A DNA stretch of 14,198 bases from Firmicutes bacterium UBA5010 (GCA_002396645.1 DGYI01000012.1:1398-15595), one strand, 5' to 3'; counted from the first letter of the stretch, positions 6,465 through 14,198 are shown. Program-made: numbers and translations. The notes: generated from the sequence alone by a model not told the origin.

Positions 6465-6481
6465 TTTTTACCGGGTAAAAA
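6465..6481. promoter_or_regulatory. Perfect 17-bp palindrome between amidohydrolase and gap
   Basis: TTTTTACC, a central G, and GGTAAAAA are mirror complements. It lies 38 nt past the amidohydrolase stop and 15 nt above the -35 of the distal gap promoter. As RNA it would form a 7-bp stem with a 3-nt loop and no following T-run, so it is a poor terminator; an operator for gap is as likely. Confidence 0.35.
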
Positions 6482-6518
6482 TTAAAATTCAACTGTTAAA
6501 AACAATAAATATATCATA

Positions 6519-7676
6519 CTAATTAAGTTTATGAACTATCTTTCCGTCAATAATAGTGTAGACTGCTTTTGCATTTGTATCTAATCCGGGGGTGCCTTTA
6601 AAGATTGCAATATCTGCATCCTTTCCAATCTCTAAAGATCCTAATCTATCCTCTGCACCTATCACCTTTGCGGCATTTATAGTTACCATTCTTAGAGCTC
6701 TGTTAATTTTAATTCCTTCTCGGACAGCTTCTCCGACATTGTTTATAAGCGTCTCAACGCTCAATATGGGAGCATCTGTGATAAGAGCGACATTTACACC
6801 TCTGTCATCCAGTTCCTTGACTGATTCGATATCAATTTTTCTTCTTTCTCCGGCTCCTGTTCTGTATGTAGCTATAGGTCCATAGCATACATCACAGCCG
6901 CTCTGAACTATTTCATCCATATAATCTGCTGCACCCCAAGCATGCTCAAGTGAAAAATGAACATCAAACTCCTTTGCAATTTCTATTGCTGTCAACATAT
7001 CATACTGAGTACAGTGCATTTTGAACGGAATTTCATTTCTGAGTGCAGGTAGTATAGCTTCTAAATCAGCATCATAATCAGGATTTTCACCTTTGTCTTT
7101 CTTCTCCATATAGGACTTTGCCTTGTTCAAAATATCTCTTAATACTTGTGCAATACCCATTCTTGTCATAGGCAGTCTGCCTTTTGCCCCATATGTTCCT
7201 TTAGGATTCCCCCCGAAAGCAATTTTTAATGCACATGGGGACTTAATGGTCATATCAAATATATTATCACCATAGGTTTTAGCCGCAAACGCAAGACCGC
7301 AAATTACATTGCCGCTTCCGGGAGTTAAAAGAACAGATGTTATGCCGCTCTGATAATAAAATTTAAACTCTCTTGCAGCTGCATCGGTGCTATATTGTGC
7401 GTTCATAGCAGGGGTGTTTGGATTGGTCATCTCATTTGCATCATCATTGGCATTATCGGAATTAAAATCAAATAAACCTACATGAGAGTGAGCATCTATT
7501 AATCCCGGCAATACTACTAAGCCTTCGGCATCAATTATCTCAGCATCAGGTTCGGAAATCTCTTTTTTCATTTCTTTAATCTTTCCGTTTTCTAAGAGTA
7601 TATCTCCTTTGAAATATTCCTTATCTCCTGTAAGCATAGTATAGGCATTTGCATTTTTTATAAGTATTCTGTTCAT
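6519..7676 (-). CDS. Metal-dependent amidohydrolase (imidazolonepropionase-like), probably active
   Basis: A 385-residue member of the amidohydrolase superfamily (COG1228 type), cytoplasmic. It has the N-terminal beta-sandwich segment (1-55), then the metal motif PGLIDAHSHVG with His63 and His65, His221 in KMHCTQ, His245 in LEHAWG and Asp301 in ITDAP, followed by the closing sandwich (IGKDADIAIFKG). ALKIAFGGNPKG at 149-160 is also typical. All usual ligands are present, so hydrolysis of an amide, possibly a dipeptide or a cyclic imide, is expected; the exact substrate cannot be read. The start codon directly follows the TAA of the upstream gene (TAAATG), with GGAAGGAG 10 nt before, so translation is probably coupled. 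It follows a peptide-uptake operon, which suggests work on imported peptides. Names such as HutI or Xaa-Arg dipeptidase would over-claim. Confidence 0.88.
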   Translation of the reverse strand: MNRILIKNANAYTMLTGDKEYFKGDILLENGKIKEMKKEISEPDAEIIDAEGLVVLPGLIDAHSHVGLFDFNSDNANDDANEMTNPNTPAMNAQYSTDAAAREFKFYYQSGITSVLLTPGSGNVICGLAFAAKTYGDNIFDMTIKSPCALKIAFGGNPKGTYGAKGRLPMTRMGIAQVLRDILNKAKSYMEKKDKGENPDYDADLEAILPALRNEIPFKMHCTQYDMLTAIEIAKEFDVHFSLEHAWGAADYMDEIVQSGCDVCYGPIATYRTGAGERRKIDIESVKELDDRGVNVALITDAPILSVETLINNVGEAVREGIKINRALRMVTINAAKVIGAEDRLGSLEIGKDADIAIFKGTPGLDTNAKAVYTIIDGKIVHKLN

Positions 7677-8792
7677 TTACAGCACACTCCTTCCGTTTAC
7701 AATACAGGCTTCAACTCTTGCATCATAGCTTTTTATCGGATTCTTTGAATATACGACTATATCCGCATGCTTTCCTTCTTCTATCGTTCCTATCATGTCA
7801 TCCACGCCCAGAATTTTTGCCGGATTAAGAGTCATCATCTTTACGATTTCTTCCTCTTCAATACCTGCCTTATACATCTCTATAGCATTCCAGATATATA
7901 CCTCTCTTCCCTCAGAATAACCTCCGGCAGTTGTTGAAAAGCTCACCGGCTTATTATTGTCAATAAATACCTGAACTTTTGATAAATCTACCTTGTACCT
8001 GCCTGTGGCTGAAAGATTTGTTACATTGCCTAATATAAGACCTTCTGCATTTTGAACCAAGTCTTCAACACATCTGTCATATTCAAAGGCATCAGCTATA
8101 TAATATTTTATATTCTCATATTTCTTTAACAAGTGAATAAGACTTTCCATCTCCTGCTTGGTATTGGCAGCAATTAATACAGGCATTTTTCCATCTAAAA
8201 CCTGTTTTATAACGGTTTCTTTTTCGTTATACTCATCTTCTTTTTTTATTGAAACACTGTGTAAAGCATTTTCCAATATATTAAATATACCCATTTTAGT
8301 CTTTGGAAGAATATCTTTTTTTCCGTATCTGTCTCTTACACTGTTTGTGACACTGCATTTAAGTACAGCCTTTTCTTTCAGATATCTTTGTCCGTACTTA
8401 AACGGCGGAGTTTTAAACACGGCAATCTGCCCTCCCATGACATTATCATTAGTAGGTGACAACCCGATACTTGTTATTCCGCTTAAATAAAATTTCTGCA
8501 TACTTATTTCATCCGGGTCAACACTGTATCTTATATTCATCTCGGGTGTCAAGGTGTCTGTTGCTTCGCAGTTATCATGATAAGAGCTTGGAAGTCCCAT
8601 TGCTCCTATAGCCGACATAGTATCTATAAATCCGGGAAATACTTCTTTACCGGAAGCATCTATTATCTGTGCATTCTCACACTCTAAGTACATACCAACT
8701 TTTTTAATAAATTTACCTTCAGTCATAATATCACAGTTTAGCAAAACTTCTCCGTTGCCTAAATGGACATTTCCGTTTTTTATTATTATCAT
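7677..8792 (-). CDS. Amidohydrolase-family pseudoenzyme paralogous to its neighbour
   Basis: A 371-residue protein with the full amidohydrolase layout: N-terminal sandwich, barrel, and C-terminal GTIEEGKHADIVVYSK. It aligns by eye along its length with the 385-residue neighbour (FYLSGITSIGLSP against FYYQSGITSVLLTP; LPKTKMGIFNIL against LPMTRMGIAQVL). The metal sites are gone: the HxH place reads Met59-Ser-Ala61, the first later His is Ala209, the second is Asp234 in IADAFE, and the catalytic Asp place is Thr288 in STTAGG. It is not a decaying gene, as the frame is intact and other motifs are kept. A structural or regulatory subunit for the downstream enzyme is the likely role. It starts at ATG 8792 with AAAGGGG 11 nt upstream and ends abutting the next start codon. 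Binding a ligand without hydrolysis is an alternative. Confidence 0.87.
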   Translation of the reverse strand: MIIIKNGNVHLGNGEVLLNCDIMTEGKFIKKVGMYLECENAQIIDASGKEVFPGFIDTMSAIGAMGLPSSYHDNCEATDTLTPEMNIRYSVDPDEISMQKFYLSGITSIGLSPTNDNVMGGQIAVFKTPPFKYGQRYLKEKAVLKCSVTNSVRDRYGKKDILPKTKMGIFNILENALHSVSIKKEDEYNEKETVIKQVLDGKMPVLIAANTKQEMESLIHLLKKYENIKYYIADAFEYDRCVEDLVQNAEGLILGNVTNLSATGRYKVDLSKVQVFIDNNKPVSFSTTAGGYSEGREVYIWNAIEMYKAGIEEEEIVKMMTLNPAKILGVDDMIGTIEEGKHADIVVYSKNPIKSYDARVEACIVNGRSVL

Positions 8793-8820
8793 GTTTATCT
8801 GTGCCCCTTTCCGTAATAAA

Positions 8821-8893
8821 ACTAATTCCTGATTAAAATCTTATCATAAAATGCATCACGTTTTTTTATAAAATTTTTATAATTGGAATTAGT
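8821..8893. repeat. 9-bp inverted repeat around the pseudoenzyme leader
   Basis: ACTAATTCC at 8821-8829 is the exact complement of GGAATTAGT at 8885-8893, 55 nt apart, in the gap between the binding-protein gene and the pseudoenzyme gene. In an mRNA it could enclose a very A+T-rich leader just before the Shine-Dalgarno. No convincing promoter was found in this gap. Confidence 0.35.
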
Positions 8894-8908
8894 ATGAGTA
8901 AATTTAAA

Positions 8909-8931
8909 CAGAGGAGAATCAATCTCCTCTG
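8909..8931 (-). terminator. Hairpin terminator after the oligopeptide-binding gene
   Basis: CAGAGGAGA and TCTCCTCTG form a perfect 9-bp stem with a 5-nt loop, 29 nt past the stop codon. On the minus strand it is followed by TTTAAATTT. A second CAGAGGGG on the minus strand (8947-8940) just before it could pair with the 3' arm instead, so readthrough into the amidohydrolase pair might be modulated. Confidence 0.7.
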
Positions 8932-8960
8932 AGAAATTTCCCCTCTGTTAATTTGTTTTT

Positions 8961-10670
8961 TTATTCATTCATACCAGGTTTTCCAGCTGTATAGATATAT
9001 CTCATATCAACATATGAATGTGGATTAGTGTAGTATCCGTTAACATATTTAGCCAAATACTCATTGCTGAATTGCAAGTATGTAGGAGCTATAACGCCTG
9101 TACCTACCAATAATTGCTCAGCTTCGTAGAAATATTGAGCTCTCTTAGCCTGATCCAGTTCATCTCCTGCCAATTCTATCAGCTCGCCGAATCTGTCTGC
9201 ATCTTTGCCTGTCCAGCCTGATTTATTACTGCTGAAGAATCCGTCTTCCGGATGGAATAAAGACAGTAAAGCATTAGGGTCATTATAATATGGTCCCCAG
9301 CCTGAAGTACATATATCATAATCTCCTTGATCAACTCTATCCCACATTACGTTCCATTCAATCATGTCTATGAGAACATCAACACCTAATTTCTCTTTCC
9401 ACATCTGCACCAGCCATTCAGCCGATTTTTTAGAGAATTCAGAAGTTCCTCTTGTAGTATATTCAACTTGCATCTTTGCAGGGTCCGGATCAAGTCCTTC
9501 TTCTTTGAGTCCCTCAACTAATAAAGCTTTAAGATCCTTATGCTTTTCCTGTAAAGTCTTAACTATGTCCGGATCTCCTTTAATCAGATTTCTGTACGGC
9601 TCTTCTCCGCACATAGTACCGTCTGTTACCAGCGAGTATATAGCATCAGCCTTATTATCTCTTAAATCCGCAACATATTTTTCTCTGTCTATTGCCAAAG
9701 AAAATGCCAATCTTATTTTTTCATTTTTAAAGTACTTGTTAGCGCAGTTAAATCCTAAAAACTCCGGTGCACTTCCTGCAGTTATAACGCTCATAAATCT
9801 GTCATCCGCTTCTATCAGAGTTCTCCAGTCACTGTCAGATGTAGAAACAACGTCTATATCTCCGTTAATTAAGGCTTGAGCAGCTGTAGCAGCCTCTGAT
9901 ATAACTTTTCTTTCTATTCTGTCAAGTGTTACGTTTGCAGCATCCCAGTAATGCTCGTTTTTAACCAATATCATCTCAACGTTCTGGCTCCACTCCTTAA
10001 TTACATAAGGTCCGTTAAATACGGTTTTATCGGCGGTTGAGCCGTAAGTATCACCATATTTCTCATAAATATCTTGTCTTACAGGCATTGCACCTGTCAA
10101 AAGATCCAAGAAATATCCGCAAGGTCTTGTCAATCTGAATTCAAGAGTTTTTTCATCAATAGCTTTTACACCTATATTGTCAACAGGTGCTCCTTCATAC
10201 AAAGCCTCAGTATAATCAGCTATAACTCCCTCAAACAGCCAAGCATTTGTGGATGCAGTTTCAGGGTTTGCCATTGTTTTAAATGTGTATTCAAAATCAT
10301 GTGCAGTTACAGGAACTCCATCGCTCCATTTCGCATTATCTCTGATTTTGAATGTATAAACATTACCGCTTTCAGTTATTTCATAATCCTCTGCAACAGC
10401 CATTTTATAAACAGCTTCTCCTTTTTCATTTGCGACAGATCTTAACAATGTTTCATAAAAATATTGTTGAGATCCGTTATCCGGTCCTGTTGTGTTTATC
10501 ATTGGATTTAATCCAAGAACCGCACTGCCGCTGCTAAATTGAAATACTTGTTTTTTGTCTTTCTGTGCATTATTACCTGCATTACTTGGCTTAGAGTCAC
10601 CGCAAGCTGTAAATACTCCGAGAATCATCACCACAACTAAAATTAATGATAATATTTTTTTTGCTTTCAT
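8961..10670 (-). CDS. oppA: Oligopeptide ABC transporter substrate-binding lipoprotein
   Basis: A 569-residue extracytoplasmic binding protein of the SBP_bac_5 (OppA/DppA) family, feeding peptides to the adjacent permease. I chose ATG 10670, which follows GGGAGG, over the in-frame ATG at 10712, because it opens the signal peptide MKAKKILSLILVVVMILGVF with the lipobox ending at Cys23 (FTACG), then a linker rich in Ser, Asn and Lys. Family features include AVAEDYEITESGNVYTFKIR, KWSDGVPVTAHDFEYTFK and LAFSLAIDREKYV. Length is normal for OppA. It is last of the transporter genes, after oppF, with a potentially structured 126-bp gap before it and a hairpin after it, which fits the usual need for more binding protein than permease. 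The ligand could be di-, tri- or oligopeptide; OppA is assigned on family grounds only. Confidence 0.93.
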   Translation of the reverse strand: MKAKKILSLILVVVMILGVFTACGDSKPSNAGNNAQKDKKQVFQFSSGSAVLGLNPMINTTGPDNGSQQYFYETLLRSVANEKGEAVYKMAVAEDYEITESGNVYTFKIRDNAKWSDGVPVTAHDFEYTFKTMANPETASTNAWLFEGVIADYTEALYEGAPVDNIGVKAIDEKTLEFRLTRPCGYFLDLLTGAMPVRQDIYEKYGDTYGSTADKTVFNGPYVIKEWSQNVEMILVKNEHYWDAANVTLDRIERKVISEAATAAQALINGDIDVVSTSDSDWRTLIEADDRFMSVITAGSAPEFLGFNCANKYFKNEKIRLAFSLAIDREKYVADLRDNKADAIYSLVTDGTMCGEEPYRNLIKGDPDIVKTLQEKHKDLKALLVEGLKEEGLDPDPAKMQVEYTTRGTSEFSKKSAEWLVQMWKEKLGVDVLIDMIEWNVMWDRVDQGDYDICTSGWGPYYNDPNALLSLFHPEDGFFSSNKSGWTGKDADRFGELIELAGDELDQAKRAQYFYEAEQLLVGTGVIAPTYLQFSNEYLAKYVNGYYTNPHSYVDMRYIYTAGKPGMNE

Positions 10671-10699
10671 AATAAAATTTCCTCCCACATTTTTTATGT

Positions 10700-10789
10700 A
10701 TTTTAATAGCAAGATGTCTTAAATGTCCCGACAAATCCGAGATTATGCAATCAAGACTATGCAAAGCGTGTACTCCACGCTATTAAAAT
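10700..10789 (-). ncRNA. Potential structured leader between oppF and oppA
   Basis: ATTTTAATAGC at 10700-10710 and GCTATTAAAAT at 10779-10789 form a perfect 11-bp outer helix with 68 nt inside. Within it, on the minus strand, lie GTCTT and AAGAC (a further 5-bp pair), GCGTG-GAGTA-CACGC (which shares two bases with the outer helix), and a tandem imperfect repeat GACTATGCAA/GATTATGCAA (plus strand, 14-nt period). I recognise no riboswitch class. It may be an mRNA processing or stability element that raises oppA expression. Confidence 0.4.
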
Positions 10790-10796
10790 CAAATAA

Positions 10797-11756
10797 TTAT
10801 AGATTATGACACGCTACAAAATGCTCTCTAGATACCTCTGAAAATTTAGGTGTTTCTTTTTTGCAAATATCAGTAGCTAACTTACATCTTCCGGCAAATT
10901 TGCATCCGGGCTTAGGATTTATCGGACTTGGTATCTCACCCTCTATAGGAATCCTTCTTTTTATTTTCTCAGCTTCGGGATCCGGTATAGGGATTGCCGA
11001 CAAAAGTGCTTTGGTATAAGGGTGTAAAGGATTTGCATAAAGCTCATCACTGCCCGAAAATTCTACCATATTTCCTAAATACATAACTCCTACTCTGTCA
11101 GATATATGCTTAACCATTGATAAATCATGGGCAATAAATAAATATGTCAGATTTCTCTTTCTTTGAAGCTCTATCAAAAGATTAACTACCTGAGCCTGAA
11201 TAGAAACATCAAGCGCCGAAATCGGCTCATCACATACTATAAATTCTGGCTCTATAGCAAGTGCTCTGGCTATACCTATACGCTGTCTTTGTCCTCCCGA
11301 AAATTCATGAGGAAAGCGTGAGGCATGCTCTTTGTTAAGCCCTACTGTATTTAGAAGCTCAAATATTTTCTCCTGTCTTTCCTTTCCCGAATAAAGACTG
11401 TGAATATCTATTCCTTCACCGATTATATCTCCGACAGTCATTCTCGGATTTAATGATGAATACGGGTCTTGAAATATAATCTGAGCCTTCTTGGTAAAAT
11501 CTTTCTTAGCTCTTTTATCAAGCTTGTGTATGTCAACTCCATCAAATAATACCTCTCCAGCAGTCGCATCATACAGTCCCATTACGGTTTTTCCGCATGT
11601 GGTTTTTCCGCAGCCGGATTCTCCTACAAGCCCCAGAGTTTCACCTCTATATATATTAAAATCTACTCCGTCAACAGCTTTTAATATAGCTTTTTTACCA
11701 ATCTTAAAATATTTTTTTAAATCCTTAACCTGTATTAAAATTTCTCTGTCTGCCAT
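10797..11756 (-). CDS. oppF: Oligopeptide ABC transporter ATPase (OppF)
   Basis: A 319-residue cytoplasmic ATPase, one of two that drive peptide uptake. Walker A GESGCGKT is at 45-52, Q-loop Gln96 in FQDPYSSLNP, signature FSGGQRQR at 152-159, Walker B FIVCDEP at 172-178, D-loop SALD and H-loop His210. The C-terminal oligopeptide domain has Cys285, Cys291, Cys298 and Cys316, the pattern that in related DppD/OppD proteins holds a [4Fe-4S] cluster. The start lies 2 nt after the oppD stop, with AAAGGGG inside the end of oppD, so translation is probably coupled. The downstream gap before oppA is 126 bp. Confidence 0.95.
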   Translation of the reverse strand: MADREILIQVKDLKKYFKIGKKAILKAVDGVDFNIYRGETLGLVGESGCGKTTCGKTVMGLYDATAGEVLFDGVDIHKLDKRAKKDFTKKAQIIFQDPYSSLNPRMTVGDIIGEGIDIHSLYSGKERQEKIFELLNTVGLNKEHASRFPHEFSGGQRQRIGIARALAIEPEFIVCDEPISALDVSIQAQVVNLLIELQRKRNLTYLFIAHDLSMVKHISDRVGVMYLGNMVEFSGSDELYANPLHPYTKALLSAIPIPDPEAEKIKRRIPIEGEIPSPINPKPGCKFAGRCKLATDICKKETPKFSEVSREHFVACHNL

Positions 11757-11758
11757 AG

Positions 11759-12790
11759 TTATTTACGCCCCTTTAATAATATTTCAGGCACACCGTTTAT
11801 ATCTGCCATAGAATGGTGCAGCCAGCATGAGCATTCCTGAGTATCAGAAAACTTAGTAAGTTCGGGCTGTAAATTTCTGCAAATTTTCATGCCCAGTTCA
11901 CATCTTGCGGCAAAGGCACATCCGGAAGGAGGGTTAATCAAATCCGGCGGTGTCCCCGTAAGAGAATACAATTCCTCTTTATTCTGTATATTCAGCTTTG
12001 GAACAGATTTCAGCAAAGCATAGGTATAAGGATGTTTAGGATTATAGAAGATTTCATCTACTGTTCCTCTCTCTACTATTTTACCTGCATACATTACCTG
12101 TATTCTGTCGGCTACGCTTGCAACAACTCCAAGATCATGCGTAACAAGTATAACCCCTGTATTTAACTTCTTTTGCAGTTCTCCTATCAATTCCATAATC
12201 TGAGCCTGAATTGTAACATCAAGCGCAGTTGTAGGCTCATCGGCTATTAAAACCTCAGGATTACACGCAAGGGCTATAGCTATCATAGCTCTTTGTCTCA
12301 TACCTCCTGAAAACTCAAAAGGATATTGCTCAAGTCTTTCTTCTGCATTAGGTATTTTAACTAATTCAAGCATTTCCAATGCTTTTTTTCTCGCGTCTCG
12401 AACTGAAATATTTGAATGAATTATTATACTCTCAGCTATCTGGTCACCGATTTTCATTGTCGGATTCAATGATGTCATAGGATCCTGAAAAATCATTGAT
12501 ATCAATTTCCCTCTGACAGAAGACATCTGCTTCTCTGAATAAACTAATAAATCTTCTCCGTGGAATTTTATTGATGAATTTTCCTTTGAAATTATAGTTT
12601 GCTGTTCAGGCAAAAGCCCCATAATAGCTTTTGAGGTTACAGTCTTGCCGCAGCCGGATTCTCCTACTATTGCCAAAGTTTCACCTTTTTCTAAATAAAA
12701 GTCTATACCCCTGACGGCTTGTGAGATTCCTGCGTATGTTTTAAATGATACGTTTAAATTTTTTATATCTAATATTTTTTCGCTACTCAT
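11759..12790 (-). CDS. oppD: Oligopeptide ABC transporter ATPase (OppD)
   Basis: A 343-residue ATPase, partner of OppF. Walker A GESGCGKT is at 43-50, Q-loop Gln102 in FQDPMTSLNP, signature FSGGMRQR at 160-167, Walker B LIADEP at 181-186 and H-loop His218. The C-terminal domain has Cys291, Cys297, Cys304 and the pair Cys320/Cys322, matching the Fe-S site described in DppD-type ATPases. The start follows AGGAGG 5 nt upstream and lies 9 nt after the oppC stop. The two ATPases read as a heterodimeric motor under the OppB/OppC permease. Confidence 0.95.
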   Translation of the reverse strand: MSSEKILDIKNLNVSFKTYAGISQAVRGIDFYLEKGETLAIVGESGCGKTVTSKAIMGLLPEQQTIISKENSSIKFHGEDLLVYSEKQMSSVRGKLISMIFQDPMTSLNPTMKIGDQIAESIIIHSNISVRDARKKALEMLELVKIPNAEERLEQYPFEFSGGMRQRAMIAIALACNPEVLIADEPTTALDVTIQAQIMELIGELQKKLNTGVILVTHDLGVVASVADRIQVMYAGKIVERGTVDEIFYNPKHPYTYALLKSVPKLNIQNKEELYSLTGTPPDLINPPSGCAFAARCELGMKICRNLQPELTKFSDTQECSCWLHHSMADINGVPEILLKGRK

Positions 12791-12799
12791 GTCAGCCTC

Positions 12800-13747
12800 C
12801 TAGTCTCTTAGCTTCGGATCCAGTGCATCTGATAATCCGTCACCGATAAGGTGAAAAGCAAATATAGTTACAACTATCATCAAACAAGGAAAAAACAGCT
12901 CGTGAGGAGCAAACATCAATCTTTGCTGCCCCGCTGAAGCCAATGCACCCCAGCTTGTATCCGGAGCTCTTACACCCAAGCCTATATAGCTTAGGAATGC
13001 TTCACCAAATATAAATCCCGGAACTGACATTGTAACAGAAACCATTATTATACCGAGTACATTCGGTAAAAGATGCTTTAATATAATTCTCTTTGTACCC
13101 GCTCCCAGTGCTCTTGCCGCCTGCACATAATCCTGCTCTTTTATTTGCAGTATCTGACCCCTTACCATACGAGTTGTGCCAACCCAGGAAGTGATACTCA
13201 TTGCAAATATAAGTGAAAATGTACTTCTGCCCATTACCAAGGACAAGAGAACAACTATTATAAGATACGGCAGATTACCGATAAACTCAGAGAGTCTCAT
13301 TATAATGTCATCTGCCATGCCGCCCTTAAGGCCTGCCAATGCTCCTAATGAAGATCCTATAATAAACATTACAAAGGTACACCATAATCCCATTTGTATA
13401 GATATTCTTCCTCCGACACAAACTCTTGTAAAGATATCTCTTCCCAAATCATCCGTACCGAACCAATATTCAGCATTTGGCTTTAATCCCTTATAGTCTG
13501 TATTGATATATTTAAAATCCTTGCCTGAAAGTGTCGGTCCTATATAAATAGTAAATACAACCAAAATTATCAATATCAGACCGAATAAGGCCATTTTGTT
13601 TCCCTTAAATCTTCTCCAAACATCCTTCCAATATGTTAAAGAGGGCTTTTCTATCTTATCTCCGGATAAGCCTTTAGTTCCGACTCTTTCAAACATATCC
13701 TCAGTTAAAGCAATATCATTAGCTATACTATTTTTTATATTCTCCAT
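12800..13747 (-). CDS. oppC: Oligopeptide ABC transporter permease (OppC)
   Basis: A 315-residue membrane protein of the binding-protein-dependent permease family. A long cytoplasmic N-terminus (1-50) precedes the first helix (about 52-72). The conserved FGTDDLGRDIFTRV lies at 96-109, further helices follow, and the EAA coupling loop is DYVQAARALG with KHLLP at 206-228, which docks on the ATPases. The C-terminal DGLSDALDPKLRD is characteristic of OppC/DppC. The start follows AGAGG and lies 14 nt after the oppB stop codon. Confidence 0.95.
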   Translation of the reverse strand: MENIKNSIANDIALTEDMFERVGTKGLSGDKIEKPSLTYWKDVWRRFKGNKMALFGLILIILVVFTIYIGPTLSGKDFKYINTDYKGLKPNAEYWFGTDDLGRDIFTRVCVGGRISIQMGLWCTFVMFIIGSSLGALAGLKGGMADDIIMRLSEFIGNLPYLIIVVLLSLVMGRSTFSLIFAMSITSWVGTTRMVRGQILQIKEQDYVQAARALGAGTKRIILKHLLPNVLGIIMVSVTMSVPGFIFGEAFLSYIGLGVRAPDTSWGALASAGQQRLMFAPHELFFPCLMIVVTIFAFHLIGDGLSDALDPKLRD

Positions 13748-13761
13748 ATGTCTACCTCTTT

Positions 13762-14198
13762 CTAATCCTTCGATTTAGCTATTCTTATTCTAGGGTCAAC
13801 AAGTCCGTATGCAATATCTACAAAAATCAAGGATATAACGTATAGCAGAGCATAAAATACTGTCAAACCTAAAACCACCGTGTAGTCATTCTCAGAAACA
13901 GACTTTACATAATATGAGCCAAGTCCCGGAATCGCAAACATTTTTTCAAGAACAAATGAGCCTGCAAATATTCCGGCTATAGCCGGTCCTGTCATCGTTA
14001 CTATAGGAATCATGGAATTTCTTAAAATATGTTTTTTAATTATTCTGTCTCTTTTACAGCCTTTAGCTTTTGCTGTTATTATGTAATCTTCACTTAAAAC
14101 TGATAAGGTGCTGCTTCTCATATACTTGGTATATGAGGCTATACCTCCAAAAACAAATGCCAATACAGGCAATATATAATGTCTTAGCTCTCCCCAGC
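13762..14198 (-). CDS. oppB: Oligopeptide ABC transporter permease (OppB), 5' end outside window
   Basis: The C-terminal 144 residues of a permease; the frame is open to the window edge (first complete codon at 14196, WGELRHYILPVLAF), so the TTG at 14172 is internal and not the true start. The EAA loop is EDYIITAKAKGCKRDRIIKK, followed by HILRNSMIP; then two hydrophobic segments and the ending VDIAYGLVDPRIRI, typical of OppB/DppB. With OppC it would form the membrane channel. It is the most upstream gene seen of the operon, so the operon promoter is outside the window. Confidence 0.93.
   Translation of the reverse strand, partial: WGELRHYILPVLAFVFGGIASYTKYMRSSTLSVLSEDYIITAKAKGCKRDRIIKKHILRNSMIPIVTMTGPAIAGIFAGSFVLEKMFAIPGLGSYYVKSVSENDYTVVLGLTVFYALLYVISLIFVDIAYGLVDPRIRIAKSKD

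Noticed and set aside
7677..8792. Pseudogene call for the metal-less amidohydrolase
   Set aside because: The frame is intact, length is normal, non-catalytic motifs are kept, and it is translationally joined to the active copy. A maintained pseudoenzyme fits better.
9364..9879. Plus-strand open frame of 171 codons inside the oligopeptide-binding gene
   Set aside because: It is antisense to a conserved full-length gene and Ser/Leu-rich, as expected of a shadow frame. Other plus-strand frames inside the rSAM, gap, amidohydrolase and opp genes were dropped for the same reason.
10700..10789. Known riboswitch (purine, c-di-GMP, THF or T-box) in the oppF-oppA gap
   Set aside because: None of the conserved core bases of these classes could be matched; only generic pairing is visible.
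14170..14172. TTG as the start of the OppB fragment
   Set aside because: The frame stays open to the window edge and the residues before it (WGELRHYIL) match the OppB family, so the gene starts outside the window.

Overview
The window comes from a low-G+C Gram-positive anaerobe, most likely a Clostridia/Tissierellia-type Firmicute. The support is strong A+T bias, AGGAG-type ribosome binding sites, lipoproteins with short Firmicute signal peptides and a clostridial-style radical SAM peptide cluster. I cannot name the species. Every gene I can support lies on the minus strand, so transcription runs from high to low coordinates. No tRNA, rRNA, CRISPR array or transposase was seen.

Region 1 (about 14198 to 6519) is a peptide-uptake and probable peptide-use operon. 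In transcription order it holds oppB (5' end outside the window), oppC, oppD, oppF, a 108-nt gap with potential RNA structure, an oligopeptide-binding lipoprotein (oppA-like), a hairpin terminator, and two abutting amidohydrolase-family genes. The first amidohydrolase has lost every recognisable metal ligand. The second keeps them. This looks like a pseudoenzyme and enzyme pair, perhaps acting on imported peptides.

Region 2 (6518 to 5208) is a single-gene unit for glyceraldehyde-3-phosphate dehydrogenase. It has two candidate extended -10 promoters, a dyad in operator position and a clear hairpin terminator. The cofactor pocket lacks the usual NAD-selecting residues, which suggests NADP can be used.

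Region 3 (about 5060 to 1, continuing outside) is clearly more A+T-rich and looks like an accessory island: a ribosomally made, post-translationally modified peptide (RiPP) cluster. In transcription order it holds a possible 45-residue Cys-rich ORF, a radical SAM/SPASM maturase, a 65-residue precursor with eight Cys, an S41-family lipoprotein, a possibly decayed small membrane protein, and an ABC exporter without a C39 peptidase domain (truncated by the window edge). The likely flow is precursor synthesis, radical SAM crosslinking of Cys residues, export, and processing outside the membrane by the S41 lipoprotein. The precursor has its own candidate promoter, a strong Shine-Dalgarno sequence and a downstream hairpin terminator, which fits higher expression of the peptide than of its enzymes.
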